A model generated the notes under the pieces. The model saw nothing but the letters and a program-made list of their open reading frames with translations, was not told the DNA's origin and ran no database searches. From Sisyra terminalis (lineage: Eukaryota; Arthropoda; Insecta; Neuroptera; Sisyridae), in the NCBI GenBank assembly GCA_958496175.1, contig OY292277.1, positions 39,319,050 to 39,383,049 on the forward strand: a DNA stretch of 64,000 nt, written 5' to 3'. Position numbers and translations under genes: made by a program. This document shows, piece after piece, positions 1 to 12,124 of the stretch (the first letter of the stretch is position 1; each line of letters starts with the position of its first letter).

Positions 1-2279
1 AACGTCTGGTGGCTAAAAAAGTACTAGGTTTTGTGTGCACATATATATATATATATATATATAACTATATCAAGTAGGAAATCAAAAATTATATGGTAAT
101 GCAAAATAATAATCTCAATAAAAAATAGATTTCATGAGATTTGCCCTTTATTTTTTCCAAAAAAGAATTATTCTTATTAAATTTATTTTCAATTTTGGAA
201 GTTTCACGGAAAAATATTTGAGTTAACCCTTCCTTGTGACTTTAAAACTTAGTGAAATTAAAAATTGAACAAAGTTTGTTAAAAACAGCAATTTTTCGAT
301 AAATAATTAAATATCAACTGTAAATTAAAATTAAATGTTAAATTAAATAACAATAATATTTTTTTATTGATTTAAAAAATAAGTAAATATATAAGGATTT
401 ATAGTTTTCATTAGTTTCATTATCTTAGATATTTAGACTGAAACAAAGAACAAAGGCAAAGTTCATAAAGAAAACATTAAAACCTCAGTCAATATAAATT
501 TATTTGGTTTTATTAAACAATAAAAACGTAAGAAAAAATAATAACGAATGCATAACAATAAATCAGTACAATTATTTATTAAAAAAATTCCCCACACAGA
601 GAAAAGCGAGTTGCTCCCCATTTCTTTCGTTCTCTGCCTCTCGTCGTTTATTTCTTTGCACTTTTTTACATAACATTTTTATATTCAACATAAAATTGTC
701 TATATTAAATTATAATTCACATATACATGAGAGAAAACGAGAAATTTTCATCATTTTCCCTTTGTGAATATTTCTCTATTGCTCCATTGTTGCCGTTTTT
801 TGCTTGTTGTTCTCCTTATCAAATCACATCTTTTCCTATCCTACATATTTACTGGTAGGCGGTAGCTACTTGTTCAACACGACGTGGTGTTAAATAAATT
901 AAATTTTATAGGACAACGTTTTAAAGTAAGCAAAAACGAACAAGGAAATGCTGTAGAATAAACAATTATTTATGATGCTCGTAATATTATTTTCTCTATT
1001 CTTATGATCGTCATTTCAGCAATGGCTAAATATATAGATCGATTAACGTTATGATTATGCGAATATTAGTAAGAGATCGTAATTGTGGGAAATTATGTTA
1101 TGTAAGATTGTTAATACCTCAAAATCGTGGTTGTGGTCAATAAGGTAGTAGTTTTGAAAAAAAACGTTCACCCGGGAATTGGTGCAGTAACTGGAAAACC
1201 TACTAATTTACCAAAATTTAGACTCTATGCTTTTGGACTTTTGACCTTAATTTCAAGATAATATATCCATATATTTTTCTTATATCAACTTTCCATCATC
1301 CTGTCAAACAATCATATCAAATCTAACTTTATATATTGTCCATCTGGTCAACATATATGTAACTAGTCCAACCATAACTAGACTTAACTGATTTGAATAA
1401 TCTGGATATTGAAGGATGTGAAATAAAGACTAAATAGACTAACATCATCAAACAATATGGCTTAGGGAATTCGTAAATGACCTTAAACAAATAATTCATT
1501 AAATAAAAGCTAGAAAAAACTACTTAAAATATTTTATTCCGTTCCGTTATCCTATCAGGATGTCAACCTTGAACTCTTTCCCAAGCTGTGCTTTAGTATC
1601 GATTCTCTTAGTTGGCATGCTTTGTCAAGGCTTGCAAAGCTTTCAATACAAAACCTAGTTGTATTCTTTCTGAAATTAGTTGTATAAACCTAACAGCGAG
1701 TTAGGGACAAAAAATTTACCCTTAAAAGCGTGTCTCTTGATTGGAGACCATTTATTTAACATCCCAACCTGGAAATAGAGCAAAAAACCGATAGAAAACG
1801 TTTCCCAATCTTTTCCCCAGCATATTTATTTTACAAACTTGCGTAAATGGAATGCCCATCTACGATAGTGGAAACAAATAAATAAAGAGATCTAAAAATA
1901 TATATTTGTTCAGCGGAACACAAAGTGTTGGTGATTACTTTTTATGTTTTTTTTAGGAAAACTCTAGAATTTTATATGGCTAACTGTAAAAAATTAATTT
2001 TATTTCACAAATAAAGGGGCAACCATTCCAAATCATTAGATTACAAGATTTATTTTTTCTGTTTTATTATTTAAATGGTTTAAATTTGGTAATGTAGCAG
2101 GTCAATTACAGATTACTGAACAAGCAGTATACGAGGTAAGTAAAAATTTTGTTATTAGTCTTTACCAAAAGAAAACAAACATAAAGCACTTTAAAATAAT
2201 AACTGAATAAGTGTTAATCAAGGACAGAATAAAATGTATATAATCAATTTATTGAATTTTAAATGGCAAAAATATGAAT
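1..2279. other. AT-rich non-genic stretch
   Basis: I see no supportable gene. An uninterrupted AT dinucleotide run occupies about 41-63. A small open frame near 504-767 has the composition of the surrounding noncoding DNA and no recognisable motif. The stretch at 1550-1700 is more base-balanced, but I could not match it to any family. Confidence 0.6.
41..63. repeat. (AT)n microsatellite
   Basis: About eleven uninterrupted AT dinucleotides, preceded by GTGTGCAC. It is a simple-sequence tract and likely to vary in length between individuals. Confidence 0.9.
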
Positions 2280-2388
2280 TTATCGAAAATTTTTAGATAG
2301 TTTTGATTTTTAACAAAACAAAATAAATTAAGGAGTCACTAAAGACTTCGGTAGTTATAAAGCGACGGTAAATAACAATAAAAAAATT
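2280..2388 (+). repeat. tRNA-derived SINE, 5'-truncated copy
   Basis: Carries only the tail half of the SINE family seen in full at 47829-47997: TATCGAAAAT, then GGAGTCACTAAAGACTT, then TAGTTATAAAGCGACGG, and an end in AATAACAATAAAAAAA. The tRNA-like head is absent. Orientation is judged from the A-rich 3' end. Confidence 0.7.
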
Positions 2389-3163
2389 GTCAATAGCTTA
2401 TTGATATGTGCACTTATTTATTTCTTGAGTTCCCGTATGTTTATCTGGGATGCTTGTATCCTCTTTACACGATAAGTAGAGCAAAGCGTGCAATGGTGTT
2501 AATTAAAGAATGAATATAAAAATTCTCAGATGCTTATGTCACGTATACTTTAACTCTTATATAAAAGAAAAAATATACAATATTGATTGACTTTAATAAA
2601 TTTCTTTAAGATCCCCAAAACTCCAAGTTCCGCCAAGGTATCCGCTTAGCTCAGACATTAATAACCAATTCAGTTATGTATTTAAAGAAGTTATGTAATC
2701 TAATGGTTAAAAAATTACATAAGTAAAGAAAAACAGCATATCATAACCATAGTTGCCAAATCAAAAAAACAAAATTGTAGAAGCAGCCAAATTCAAATGG
2801 TTCAGCAAACGTAGTCAACTGGAGCTTTAAGCCTATAGAGTAAGTTTGGAGTTGACCCCCAGTTAAATAATCTTGAATTTTAACAAATAGTTGAAAAAAG
2901 CCTTGCATATGTACTGGCTGATGGCGCAAAAATTACGAAAAAGACATATCCAATTTAAACAAAAACTTTAAAAATTTAAAAAAACCAGGACAAACAAAAT
3001 GGCTGACCTAGAGTTCCCAAAAACTGGTAACTATTCTAAGAAATACCATTAAGATGAAAAACTAGAGTGAACCTGGTCATAAATCAGACAAACGTTCAAT
3101 AAATCCTATCATGTCCAAAATTTTTCATCAAAATTAGTGTTTATGGTATATTCATATTGTTGA
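2389..3163. other. AT-rich non-genic stretch
   Basis: No gene is supportable. A 62-codon minus-strand frame at 2741-2929 has no recognisable domain and I treat it as chance. Confidence 0.5.
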
Positions 3164-3334
3164 AGACTTAGAACGTTCAAAGATTTTGACAATGAGATTG
3201 AAGTGAGACGGAAGACGTTCCAGTACTTTCTTCGTAAGATTCTCATGCGGGATACAAAGAGATCATTCGAATTTACAGGGAACTTCCAGAAAGCGGCAAA
3301 TAAATATATAAATATGGCGATTGACCGTCGCTAG
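3164..3334 (+). pseudogene. Coding-like fragment, unrecognised
   Basis: A 56-codon open stretch bounded by stops at both ends (TGA at 3161, TAG at 3332). It is clearly less AT-rich than its surroundings and rich in Arg, Lys and Phe, with local peptides such as FDNEIEVRRKTFQYFLRK and AANKYINMAIDRR. There is no start codon in a convincing context, no splice context that I can defend, and I recognise no family. It may be a scrap of an old transposon or gene, or simply a chance frame in a more balanced patch. Confidence 0.2.
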
Positions 3335-6300
3335 AACAGTTAAGACCAGTACATGTTACAGAGTTCGAATTGAATTTCAATAACGGTTTAAAATAAAAAA
3401 AGTATATAACAATAATTTTTTGTGTATTAAAATAAATAGTGCTATTGCTATATGTCCAGAAACAAGTTTTAACAAACTCGTCAAAATAAATAAACTAATC
3501 GTTAAAACCTAACAATATATTGACATTAATTAAATCGAATTAAATATTTGGATTTTGCGATAATCTTCAAACCAATATGAAAATACCAAAAAATATGAAC
3601 ACATTTGAAAAATAATTTTATGGAGCGTTAAAAATGCTCAGAGTTATGTACCACAAAATCCCAATGTTCCAAATAATAGGAAGAATAATCTATCGTATTT
3701 ATCATGCTTATATTTCAATGTTTTTCAAAACCCATAACTTTATTCAGTCGGTTTATACTTATTTTAAATTTAGACGATAAAAATTTCGATCCTTCGGCAC
3801 GTAATTCATTACTGAGATTTGAATCGTGTCGAAAACAAACACTGAAGCTTCCAATAAATTTGGATTTCATTTCGCTTCCCCGACGTGCATACAATAACGC
3901 GAATTCCCAGCACAGCACACAATATAATAATATGTCCTCGATGTTTTGTCGCTGTAAACAGTCTTGAAAATTTTCAAATATTTTCCATCATTATCTCGTT
4001 TCGTTAACGAGATTCTTTTTGAATTTATTTTAATGAGATTTTTTTTCTCGGAAAAAATTCCTTGAAGAAACTGATTAATATCCCATAGAAGTCCCAGTGG
4101 AAACGAGTAAGAGTAACTTAGATGAAAAATGGAATGTAAAAATATAAATAAGGAAGTAGATATGTATAAGCTCCATCTATGGATGGGATGAATAGTAAGA
4201 AAAACTACCTTTCGGATCAATTTCCGAGACTTCTTATTAAATTTTTCTTTTTTTTTTCGTTAAATAAATAAGTAGAGCGCAAGAGATCTGCAGATATGGG
4301 GACATATAGATTTTGAAATGTAATTTAACGTAAACCGATTGCGTTCGATTAAATCGTAACATTTGAAAGGGGAATGATGATATCGAGGGTTTGACATTCG
4401 GTCGGTCATTCATCGTGTCGACGCTAACGACTTGTTTAAAACCTAAAAATCTTTACTAAAAAAGGAGATAAAAAAGTCGTTTAATTCTGATTTTCACTTA
4501 GATTTTTCCTCGTTATCCAGATGGAGAAAAACTAGATAAGTGAAAAGTTCTTTTTTGATGCAAGAAAAATTCTGACCTTACGCTTTCTGAGAATCAAACG
4601 CTTTCTGGGCAATCAATGATGAGATCGTAGAGACGAGTTTGTCGCAAGCAATGACGTTGGTTTTTTTTTAACTTTTAACATTTTGCTCTATGGATTACGT
4701 GCAGATGTTACTGTGTGGAAAATTTAAACAAATGGAAATGTTATGATTGCCGTCAGGTGTTCATACACGTGTGATTTTCAATATACTCTTTTCTATGTCG
4801 ATTTGAAATTCGTAATAATACTGGAAAAATGAAAATGGTTGTATATAAATGGGTGAACGGTGAAAATTATGTAAAGGTTTTAGTTGTTACTAAAAATATC
4901 ATTTTACAATAATAAAGTTTGAAAAAATATTAATTGAGATATTAGTTGAACTTACAAGGATCTACAAACACCAATATCTTGACCAAATTAGGGGGAAAGA
5001 GTCTATATACTCTATAATCAAATTTTATATTATTAGAAAAAATCGATAGGAAACATGATCTCGGATGATCAAAAAACATATTACTACTATACCTGAAGAT
5101 GAGTTTCAGGAATACTCTACAGGACTTTTCGGCAAAGCCATCAATAAATTGAAAGCAGCCATATTGATTGCTAAAATCCGGAACGAATTAAGTAATGCAA
5201 GAAGACGAAGAGAAGAGTAGCAATGAATTAATCTTTTAAAATAAAATAAAATCACCACCAAGCTGAATCACCAGATTATACAGATATTAGTAGTATTAGG
5301 CAACTACACCATACTTGTTTCATAATTTAATGCTTTAATTTTATGTTAAAAAAAGCTAGAAATTCCGGTTACTTTGTTGGAAATGTTACATACAATACAC
5401 GCTTAGTTGGAAAAAATATTGACCCTTAGGTATAATAAAACAAAAAATGCACAAATCGCAAAATCAATTGGAATACTTTTAGGAATATTTTTTTTGAACA
5501 TTTTAATTCCGTTAAAAATAAATTTAGGAGAAAAAAATATTTGTTTGTTTTGTGAATATATATAAATCAGAACAATGGTGTGATCAATATTATTTAAATT
5601 ATGTAAATATATATGTGCCTCTAGAGTATCTTGACTTATTTTTTTTGTTATTGTTAATAATGCAGAAATTATTATTTGATTACATTTTTATTGCAAACAA
5701 TTTGCTTTTGAAATAACTTTTTAATGTTTGTTCAATTCTAATTAAATCCTTGTTCCCCAAGGGAACAGTTCATGTATAAAAAAGCTACAAAAAATAAAAA
5801 TAAAAACGAGCATTTGAAAATTTATAATATATGCACTAAAAATCAATAATTTACTGACGAAAAAATAATAAAATGTAATATAAAATTCAATTTAAATTTT
5901 TTAAATCATCTCCCTTTATATTTCGATTATTTCGATATCCGTTTGGGAATTAGAAGCTGTTCACATCCGTTAAACATTTTCATTTTCCACTATTTTCTAT
6001 TTCAATCATATTTGTTTTATTAATACAAATAAAGTTATCAATATGAACAATAAGCATGCAGCTTTTATGCATTGAAGCTGATTTTTCAAGGGAACGTTGA
6101 TGGCATATTTCTCAATTTAGTAATGAAAAAAAAAATAATAAATAGAAGCTGTATAAAAAGCGATCGTATATTAAAGGAAATGAAAGAAATAACTTTTCTG
6201 TATAAAGGTAGAAATCTACGATGTTTAACAATAAAATCTTTATTCATTTTTAAATCACATACCTTCCTCATCATCTCATTCAGCTTAATTTTTTTTAGCA

Positions 6301-6722
6301 AATTTCTGCGACTACAAAGAACGAGAAAAGTATACACAATACGTTTAAAAACGGAAAGCAAAAACTTATCTCTATCAATACAGAATTCATTGTAAAAGCA
6401 AAGAGCAGGAAATTGGAAAAATATTTTTTTGTTTGAAGCATATAACGGAGAAAAAAAAAACGTGAAATGAGTCGAAATTCAGAGATGAAGATTTTCTTTT
6501 CTGTCAAATTGTTTTTAAATGAGACCAAATTTATTATTGTTTTCCTTTAATAAACAGAAAATTAACATTGTTGAAATTGCCTAAGAAAATGAGTATTTTT
6601 CAAGATATAAAAAGAATAAAGACTGCTTTATTTGTTTACTTACAATCTTAATGAAACATTTTTTTTGAAGTTATACCTCTTTGGCGGCGTTATAAAAAAT
6701 AATCAGACTAAACTTTTAAAAA
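3335..6722. other. AT-rich non-genic stretch
   Basis: No supportable gene. Overlapping opposite-strand frames at 3704-4220 and 6072-6395 share the same bases and have no motif, so I treat them as chance. No tRNA, rRNA or clear transposon end was seen. Confidence 0.5.
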
Positions 6723-7240
6723 AAGATGACGCCGTTGCTACAGTAGAAAGTTCCTTGCAAACGGTTAACAAGCAACTTCGAACCGAAGCTCATCGATTTT
6801 GATAGTACTAAAAACGCAGTCGAGTCGAGCGAATCGATCGCTAGCACATGTTTTTTTTTTTTTTTTTTTTGGTAGGAGAAATCAACTGAAATGATCGACA
6901 ACGTCACCATCAGTTGTTCATCAGGAAATGAACGTTCCATACATAAAAGACTTTCAAATCCAATTCATAAGAAATTTCCTTAACGGCCTAGAAAATTGCC
7001 CTAGTGCAGCAAAACTAGACTTGGAGAAAACTATAAATCAAAAAAGGCTAAAGCGGAAACTCCTTCAAGAGCTCCAAGAAATAGCAGTTGCTTGACCTCA
7101 AATTCAAGAACAATCAACAAATAAAAAATAATAAAAAAGACAGAAGAATGAAGTTCGACTCCTCCAGCTACTTAAAAGCCGTTAAAGATCATTTGCCTGC
7201 TACCACCACCATGATAAAGCGACACATTGCTGAACTATAA
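6723..7240 (+). pseudogene. Decayed coding region, unknown family
   Basis: Three coding-like blocks follow each other in three different frames. Bases 6723-6803 read KDDAVATVESSLQTVNKQLR and end at TGA. Bases 6928-7095 form an ATG-to-stop frame of 55 residues (MNVPYIKDFQIQFIRNFLNG at its start, then a Lys/Leu-rich helix-like stretch). Bases 7148-7240 form a second ATG-to-stop frame of 30 residues (MKFDSSSYLKAVKDHLPATT at its start). They are more base-balanced than the surroundings, and a run of 20 T lies between the first two. I do not recognise the family. The frame changes suggest a decayed gene or transposon ORF, although short exons of a live gene are not excluded. Confidence 0.3.
6851..6870. 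repeat. Homopolymer T20
   Basis: Twenty consecutive T between CACATG and GGTAGG. It could be the poly(A) tail of a minus-strand retrocopy, but no source reading frame is recognisable beside it. Confidence 0.85.
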
Positions 7241-8279
7241 AATAGAACAAAAGTAACTATAATAACTATAGTAACTATAGAAAAGTACACAAAAAAATTA
7301 TTGTTTGAACCATATTCATATTAAACCATAATATTTCAATAGTTTAAGTACATTTAAAAAGAAGGATTTTTTTTCAAATCATTAAGAAAATTGTTTTAAT
7401 GCAATATACTTTTCTATAATTGAATGAAAAATCTATACCTCTCTATATCTATCTTTTCTAATTAGATTCGCGAGTAAATCACACCATAATGAAAATTTAC
7501 CAACAAAAAAGCAAATTACACCACATTAGAATTGAGTTATAACCAATTCGCGAATTAAATTAAAACAAAGTAGAAAATACAAGACTAGTAACTTTCAGGA
7601 ATATATTCACAGCCCAACATTGAAAAATGTCAAAAATTGAAAATTGAATTATACGAAATAACAGTTGAAACCAATGACACAATCGGTAAGTTCAAAACTG
7701 AGACAACTATTGCTATATCTGTATTATACACTCATGAATATGTTTACATTCTTTGTTCTTTGTCTTTGCCACCATACATATATTTGCCTTTTATATTGAA
7801 ATTAATAGCAAAAATTATTTAAAAATTATAATTATCGCCAACTACTAATAATTGATGTGCTATTTCAAGCACTACCGGGAGATGCTATGGCAGTAGCTTA
7901 ATTTTTTTTTCTATTACGATAAGTATAACTTCTCCCGAGCTTCCATGAATCAAATACCGTTTTTGTTATTAAAGTTACTATTTATAGTTTTTTTTTTCAT
8001 GAAAACATCCATTTTCATGAAATTATGTAACTATAAATGAATTCATAATTTCCACTTTCCTATATTCGAGTAGGTTCTAATTTCATGGACTGGAATGTTT
8101 TTTTTTTTTCACTTAAAGTGATAAATAACTGATAAAGCTTTAAAAAAGTTTTGTATAAAACTTATAATTAGCCAATTGAAACATAATTATCTTTATTTCT
8201 TTTTATTTTTGGAGGCATATACCAAAAAATTAAAATTTAAGCAAGATTAAGTTCTTTAAAAACTGAAAGGGAAAAAAAT
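7241..8279. other. AT-rich non-genic stretch
   Basis: No gene is supportable. A short degenerate repeat of GTAACTATA units lies at about 7252-7281. Confidence 0.5.
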
Positions 8280-8770
8280 TTAAATTTAATTTTCTTCTAC
8301 CAACCGACCGTTACAGTTATCGAAATTGTGTGAATTGTAAGCAAAAAGATTGCCACAAGCGAAATTGAATTGTGCAACTTTTTAGCATTGCGATAAATGC
8401 GTGCTAATTGTAATTTCTACGATTTAATGGATATTTTTGGTATTCATTTAGTTTCTCTTTTTCTTTGAATGTAATGCTTCCTAAATTGATTTTCGAACGG
8501 TTGCAATGCTTGGAAAATTTAAAAAGGTTTATTTGTAATTTTTTTATTGTCCGAAATAAATGCTTTTATGCAAATTAAATTGGTTTGTGTATTTAAAAAC
8601 GCATTTGCTTTGATTGAGAAAGCAAAATCGAGGTTTGTTAATGACATTGTGTTACGCTAATGCACCGAATAATGAGTTTTGAGTGGATTTTTTGCCTGTC
8701 AATCACGATTGCCTGAATTTTCATTTGCATTCTGCTACCATAAAATTATTCAAATTAGTGTGGAGTGTAA
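8280..8770. promoter_or_regulatory. Candidate conserved noncoding island
   Basis: A base-balanced stretch without a long open frame. It holds a perfect POU octamer, ATTTGCAT (8723-8730), the homeodomain/PBC-like strings TGATTGA and TGTCAATCACGATTG, and several TAATT cores. This density of homeodomain-type cores in a patch less AT-only than its flanks resembles an enhancer. That is inference; cores this short also occur by chance in AT-rich DNA. Confidence 0.2.
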
Positions 8771-9429
8771 AAAATGTCATTAATGCTTTATATATTGCAC
8801 AATGAAAAATGCACAATTTTGAAATTTAACCCCACAGTTATGAAATCATTTTTTGAGTTCTTAATAATACGATTTATTTATAACTTCTCAAAGTTTATGA
8901 ATGAAATCAATTTTTAATAGACTTTCCCTTGATAAATGCTTTAATCACATACAAAAATGTAAAATATATTTGGTTAAAGTCAATAAAGTTCCTATTGTAT
9001 TTTAAATAAAGTAAACCATGATTGCATACACGGGAAGATATACCCTAGATTTTAATTTCACAGAAATATTTTTATTATCCACATTAAGATTTGATTATAA
9101 ACTAAATGAAAGGCTTTTTATTCTCACTTTAAGCAAGTTTAGTATAACAGGATTTTTCTTATGAATTGAATTGAAATGAGACTTAAAGAATACTCGTAAA
9201 ACTATAAAAAAAAGATCAAAAACTTTCGTATTTGGAGATATGATAAGGTAAGTTATTTATTATTACACCAAAAAAGTTCCAATCTGCTTGCAATTAACTC
9301 AAAAATATGAAGAAATATTGTAAGTAAGGGTCTCCAAATTTTTTCGGTTTTCAGTCTTCTTAATATATCAGAATTTTTCCACGATGCCCCATATAACAAT
9401 TCAGGGTAAACCAATGAACAAAAATCCGA
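8771..9429. other. AT-rich non-genic stretch
   Basis: No supportable gene. The 63-codon minus-strand frame at 9253-9444 has no recognisable domain and runs into the repeat that follows. Confidence 0.45.
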
Positions 9430-9570
9430 CTTGAAACTGTCCAAAAGGCTAAGTCATAGTGGACACGCTTCGTTTAGGGACTAAGGTTTCCCGTAAACTG
9501 TTCTTGCCAAATTATTCACTCCGAAATAGCCTATATCAAGGGTCGGGAAACTTTTATAGTTTAAAGAGCC
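9430..9570 (-). repeat. hAT-like MITE end, repeat family E copy 1
   Basis: The reverse complement of about 9440-9560 matches 31570-31680. Shared strings include GGAGTGAATAA, a CTTRGCAAGA-like block, TTTACGGGAA and GTGTCC. The outer edge, CAAGGGTCGGGAAAC (9537-9551), resembles the CAGGGGTYCCCAAC type of hAT terminus, and is followed by AAAGAGCCAAATTTTG as in many hAT MITEs. The second terminus was not found, so the copy is probably truncated. Family assignment is by resemblance only. Confidence 0.4.
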
Positions 9571-11329
9571 AAATTTTGAAGGATTTTATTCCTTTTTGGG
9601 AAAAATGAGTCTCTTGTTAATTATCATTAAAATTAAAATAAAACAATTGCAAAAAAAATATTTAAAACAATTTATGAAATTGATTTTTATAGCTTGCTCA
9701 TATTTCTATCATTTTTAATAGTTGAAAGTAAGAGTAGGACATTTAAAAAGCAATTGCGTTAGGGCAAAAGAACCGCTGGTTTTCGACTCTTAGCCAACAT
9801 AAACGTTATATACTGGTTAAATTTACTTTGCCCAAGTAAAATTTTATAAAATACTAATATTAAAAACGTTTTATTTTGTTTAGTGGAGCTTTCACGTCTC
9901 CTAAAAAGCTTTGGCATCCTAAGGCACCACGGTGCAAATTTGAGAAAATCATAATGTTCTTATTACTGTTATTTGCTTAATGGGTTATTTTGTACAGCGT
10001 ATTTCCGGCAGAATTAGCTCATAACCTCCAAGCCATCCTTTTTAGGAAGGCTTAGCCATCCCGATTTAAAAAAGCTAACCCAAAGGAGATGGTGTTGGAA
10101 AAAAAGCATTCATCCATGCTAGAAACTGAACTAGCCATTGAGTAGAAAACGTTCTCGGACAAAAAAAAAAGTCCCTTCCTTCAAATCATTAGTTAGTATA
10201 CTTCAAAAATAAAAAGTTAACATTTTCCAATATTACTACGATACATGTACATTAAAATTAGGCATTAGAAAGAAAAAGTTTTCAATTTTTGCCGATTTTG
10301 CCGAACATTCAAACACCCTAGGGTTTTAAACTGCTAATAAAAAAGCTCAACAGTAAACTTAAATCCCACCATAAACATCACAACCTTTTTTCCAGCAAAC
10401 GATATAAGAATTTACACGTTTTTAGCGTAGGATGTGAACGTAGGTTTTTTTGTTCATATATATATAAACAAATGCCTCAATAAAATGTACCATTATACCT
10501 TTTGTGAATCATTGGAATGGTTATAAAACTATTTTCGTAAGTTTCGAATAATTTTTACAATGTAGGCTGTTAGAAAAAAAAGAAGTTTGTTTTTAAGGAA
10601 ATTCTGTACTTTTATTAGAAGTTCATTGTACATATTTTATTAGAATTACATAATGTAACCAAAAACAAAGGTAGAAATAACTAAGTTTTTTTCGGACAAT
10701 TATTTATGCATCAATTAATAAAACATTTTGTTAAACATTTAAATAAATTTAAACAATGTTTTATTTGTATTTTTGTTCGCTTTCAAGGATCGTTTTTTTT
10801 TTTATAAAAAACCTACATATATAAAATTTCAATGAGTGGTTATGTAAAGCTATGTTTGTCTCTTTGAATATTTCAAAATTTTCTACAGTTTTTATATTTA
10901 CAAAATAATGAAATTTAGTACCTGTTGTTTTGTCGTAAAAAGAAAATTACGAAATTACGATAGAGTAATCATTTTAGAGACGGTCATTTGAAAAAATTAA
11001 CGTGAATGAATTTGCTTGACTAAACGAACATAAATAATTTTATGGGTTTTTCGAACAATATTTTTGTCGAGATGTTGCAATTTATTTCAATAATTTAATT
11101 AAAATGAATGTTGTAATTGTCATAGAAAAACTATCAGCACTGCGTTTTAAAGCGCGATGTTGTAAATTTAATCATTCACCTCTTGGAAAAATATGGAACA
11201 ACATTTCTCGAATTCTTTCACGTGTGCAATTTTTCTACATTTGATTTTATCAAATCTCAATAGGTAAGTCTCGATTGTGAAAAGGATGTAATAAAAATGC
11301 AATTGCACATACCGTTAAAGATTGGAAAT
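9571..11329. other. AT-rich non-genic stretch with a possible hAT scrap
   Basis: No supportable gene. At about 9926-9955 the string GGCACCACGGTGCAAATTTGA followed by GAAAATC resembles the right end of another hAT-like MITE. A small hairpin, AAGCCATCCT/AGGAAGGCTT, lies at about 10031-10052. The rest is noncoding in appearance. Confidence 0.35.
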
Positions 11330-11650
11330 GAAAATTCGTACTATTGGCAAAAATGGGGGTGCAGTACGATGCTATAGCGACCACATTGTGTGCGTGATAA
11401 GGCTAAATGGCAGTGTAAAAAGGGATGCCAAAGCACGTGGATAGTATGTCAGAGTGAAACTCGTACAGTGTTGGCGAAAATGACTTTTGATCAAAAGAAA
11501 ATTCAGCTATACGAAGAGTCGGATTTACATTAGTGCGAAAGGTATCTCTGACGTCAGACATCCGGACCGGAGAATGCACTACCGTATAGAGAGATGCATT
11601 TGCATCTTATGACGTCGCATTTTATGCATAAAAATTTCATTCTTTTTTGC
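11330..11650. promoter_or_regulatory. Candidate enhancer: CRE palindrome and octamer
   Basis: A base-balanced island in AT-rich DNA. It contains a perfect cAMP-response-element palindrome TGACGTCA (11549-11556), a second TGACGTC-type half (TATGACGTCGC, 11609-11619), and between them a 14-base perfect palindrome GATGCATTTGCATC (11593-11606, allowing the central TT) that includes the POU octamer ATTTGCAT (11598-11605). No long open frame covers it. The cluster of CREB/ATF- and POU-type sites within 70 bases is what I see; enhancer function is inference. Confidence 0.3.
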
Positions 11651-11959
11651 TGACGAAAGTCGGATTTTCAGTTTTATTCTTTTTGTATTTTCACAAATCT
11701 TTACATTATCCCATAATAAAACTTTGTCAAGCACATAAAATATTTTTGTTCCATTCCAAATATTATTCTTCCGTCCTTGCTAAGTTGGCAATTTAAGTCG
11801 CTATTTTGTACACAGTTTATTAAAATGTAGAACGATTTTTGTTAAAAATTGCTTTTAATAAACTTTATATATAAAATCAAATTAGATATTTTCGCTGACT
11901 TTGAACTGTTATACCTATATTGTTATAAACTGTTTATAAAATATAAAACATATTGTGGT

Positions 11960-12124
11960 CTTATTTATGATGTATAATTTACAAAAGTTTAATATAAATT
12001 GGAACAAAAGTTCAAACAAATTTATTATTGACTTATTGCCCAGATACGTATTTCGATTATTAAGCAATCTTCCTCAGTGGTCATCAAGTAGTATTGAATC
12101 ACTCCGTGTCTGCTATGTGATGAG
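11960..12124 (-). mobile_element. Penelope-like 3' end repeat with hairpin, copy 1
   Basis: About 160 bases match 20930-21094 along the whole length: TTTACAAAAG, then a region with AAAGTTCAAA, then CCCAGATRYGTATTTCGATT-like sequence, then AGCAATCTTCYTCAG, ending at GCTATGTGATGAG. On the minus strand the core at 12050-12077 reads CTGAGGA-A-GATTGC...AATC-GAAA, a hammerhead-like CTGANGA...GAAA layout with a partly decayed stem. By analogy with the hairpin behind the endonuclease frame near 29.3 kb, I assign it to a Penelope-like element 3' end. No coding sequence is attached here. Confidence 0.4.

Noticed and set aside
41..63. AT run as a replication or regulatory element
   Set aside because: A simple microsatellite with no accompanying structure.
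3704..4220. Overlapping frames of 87, 67 and 117 codons on opposite strands
   Set aside because: Same bases read in several frames, no motif, no splice or start context, composition as in the flanks.
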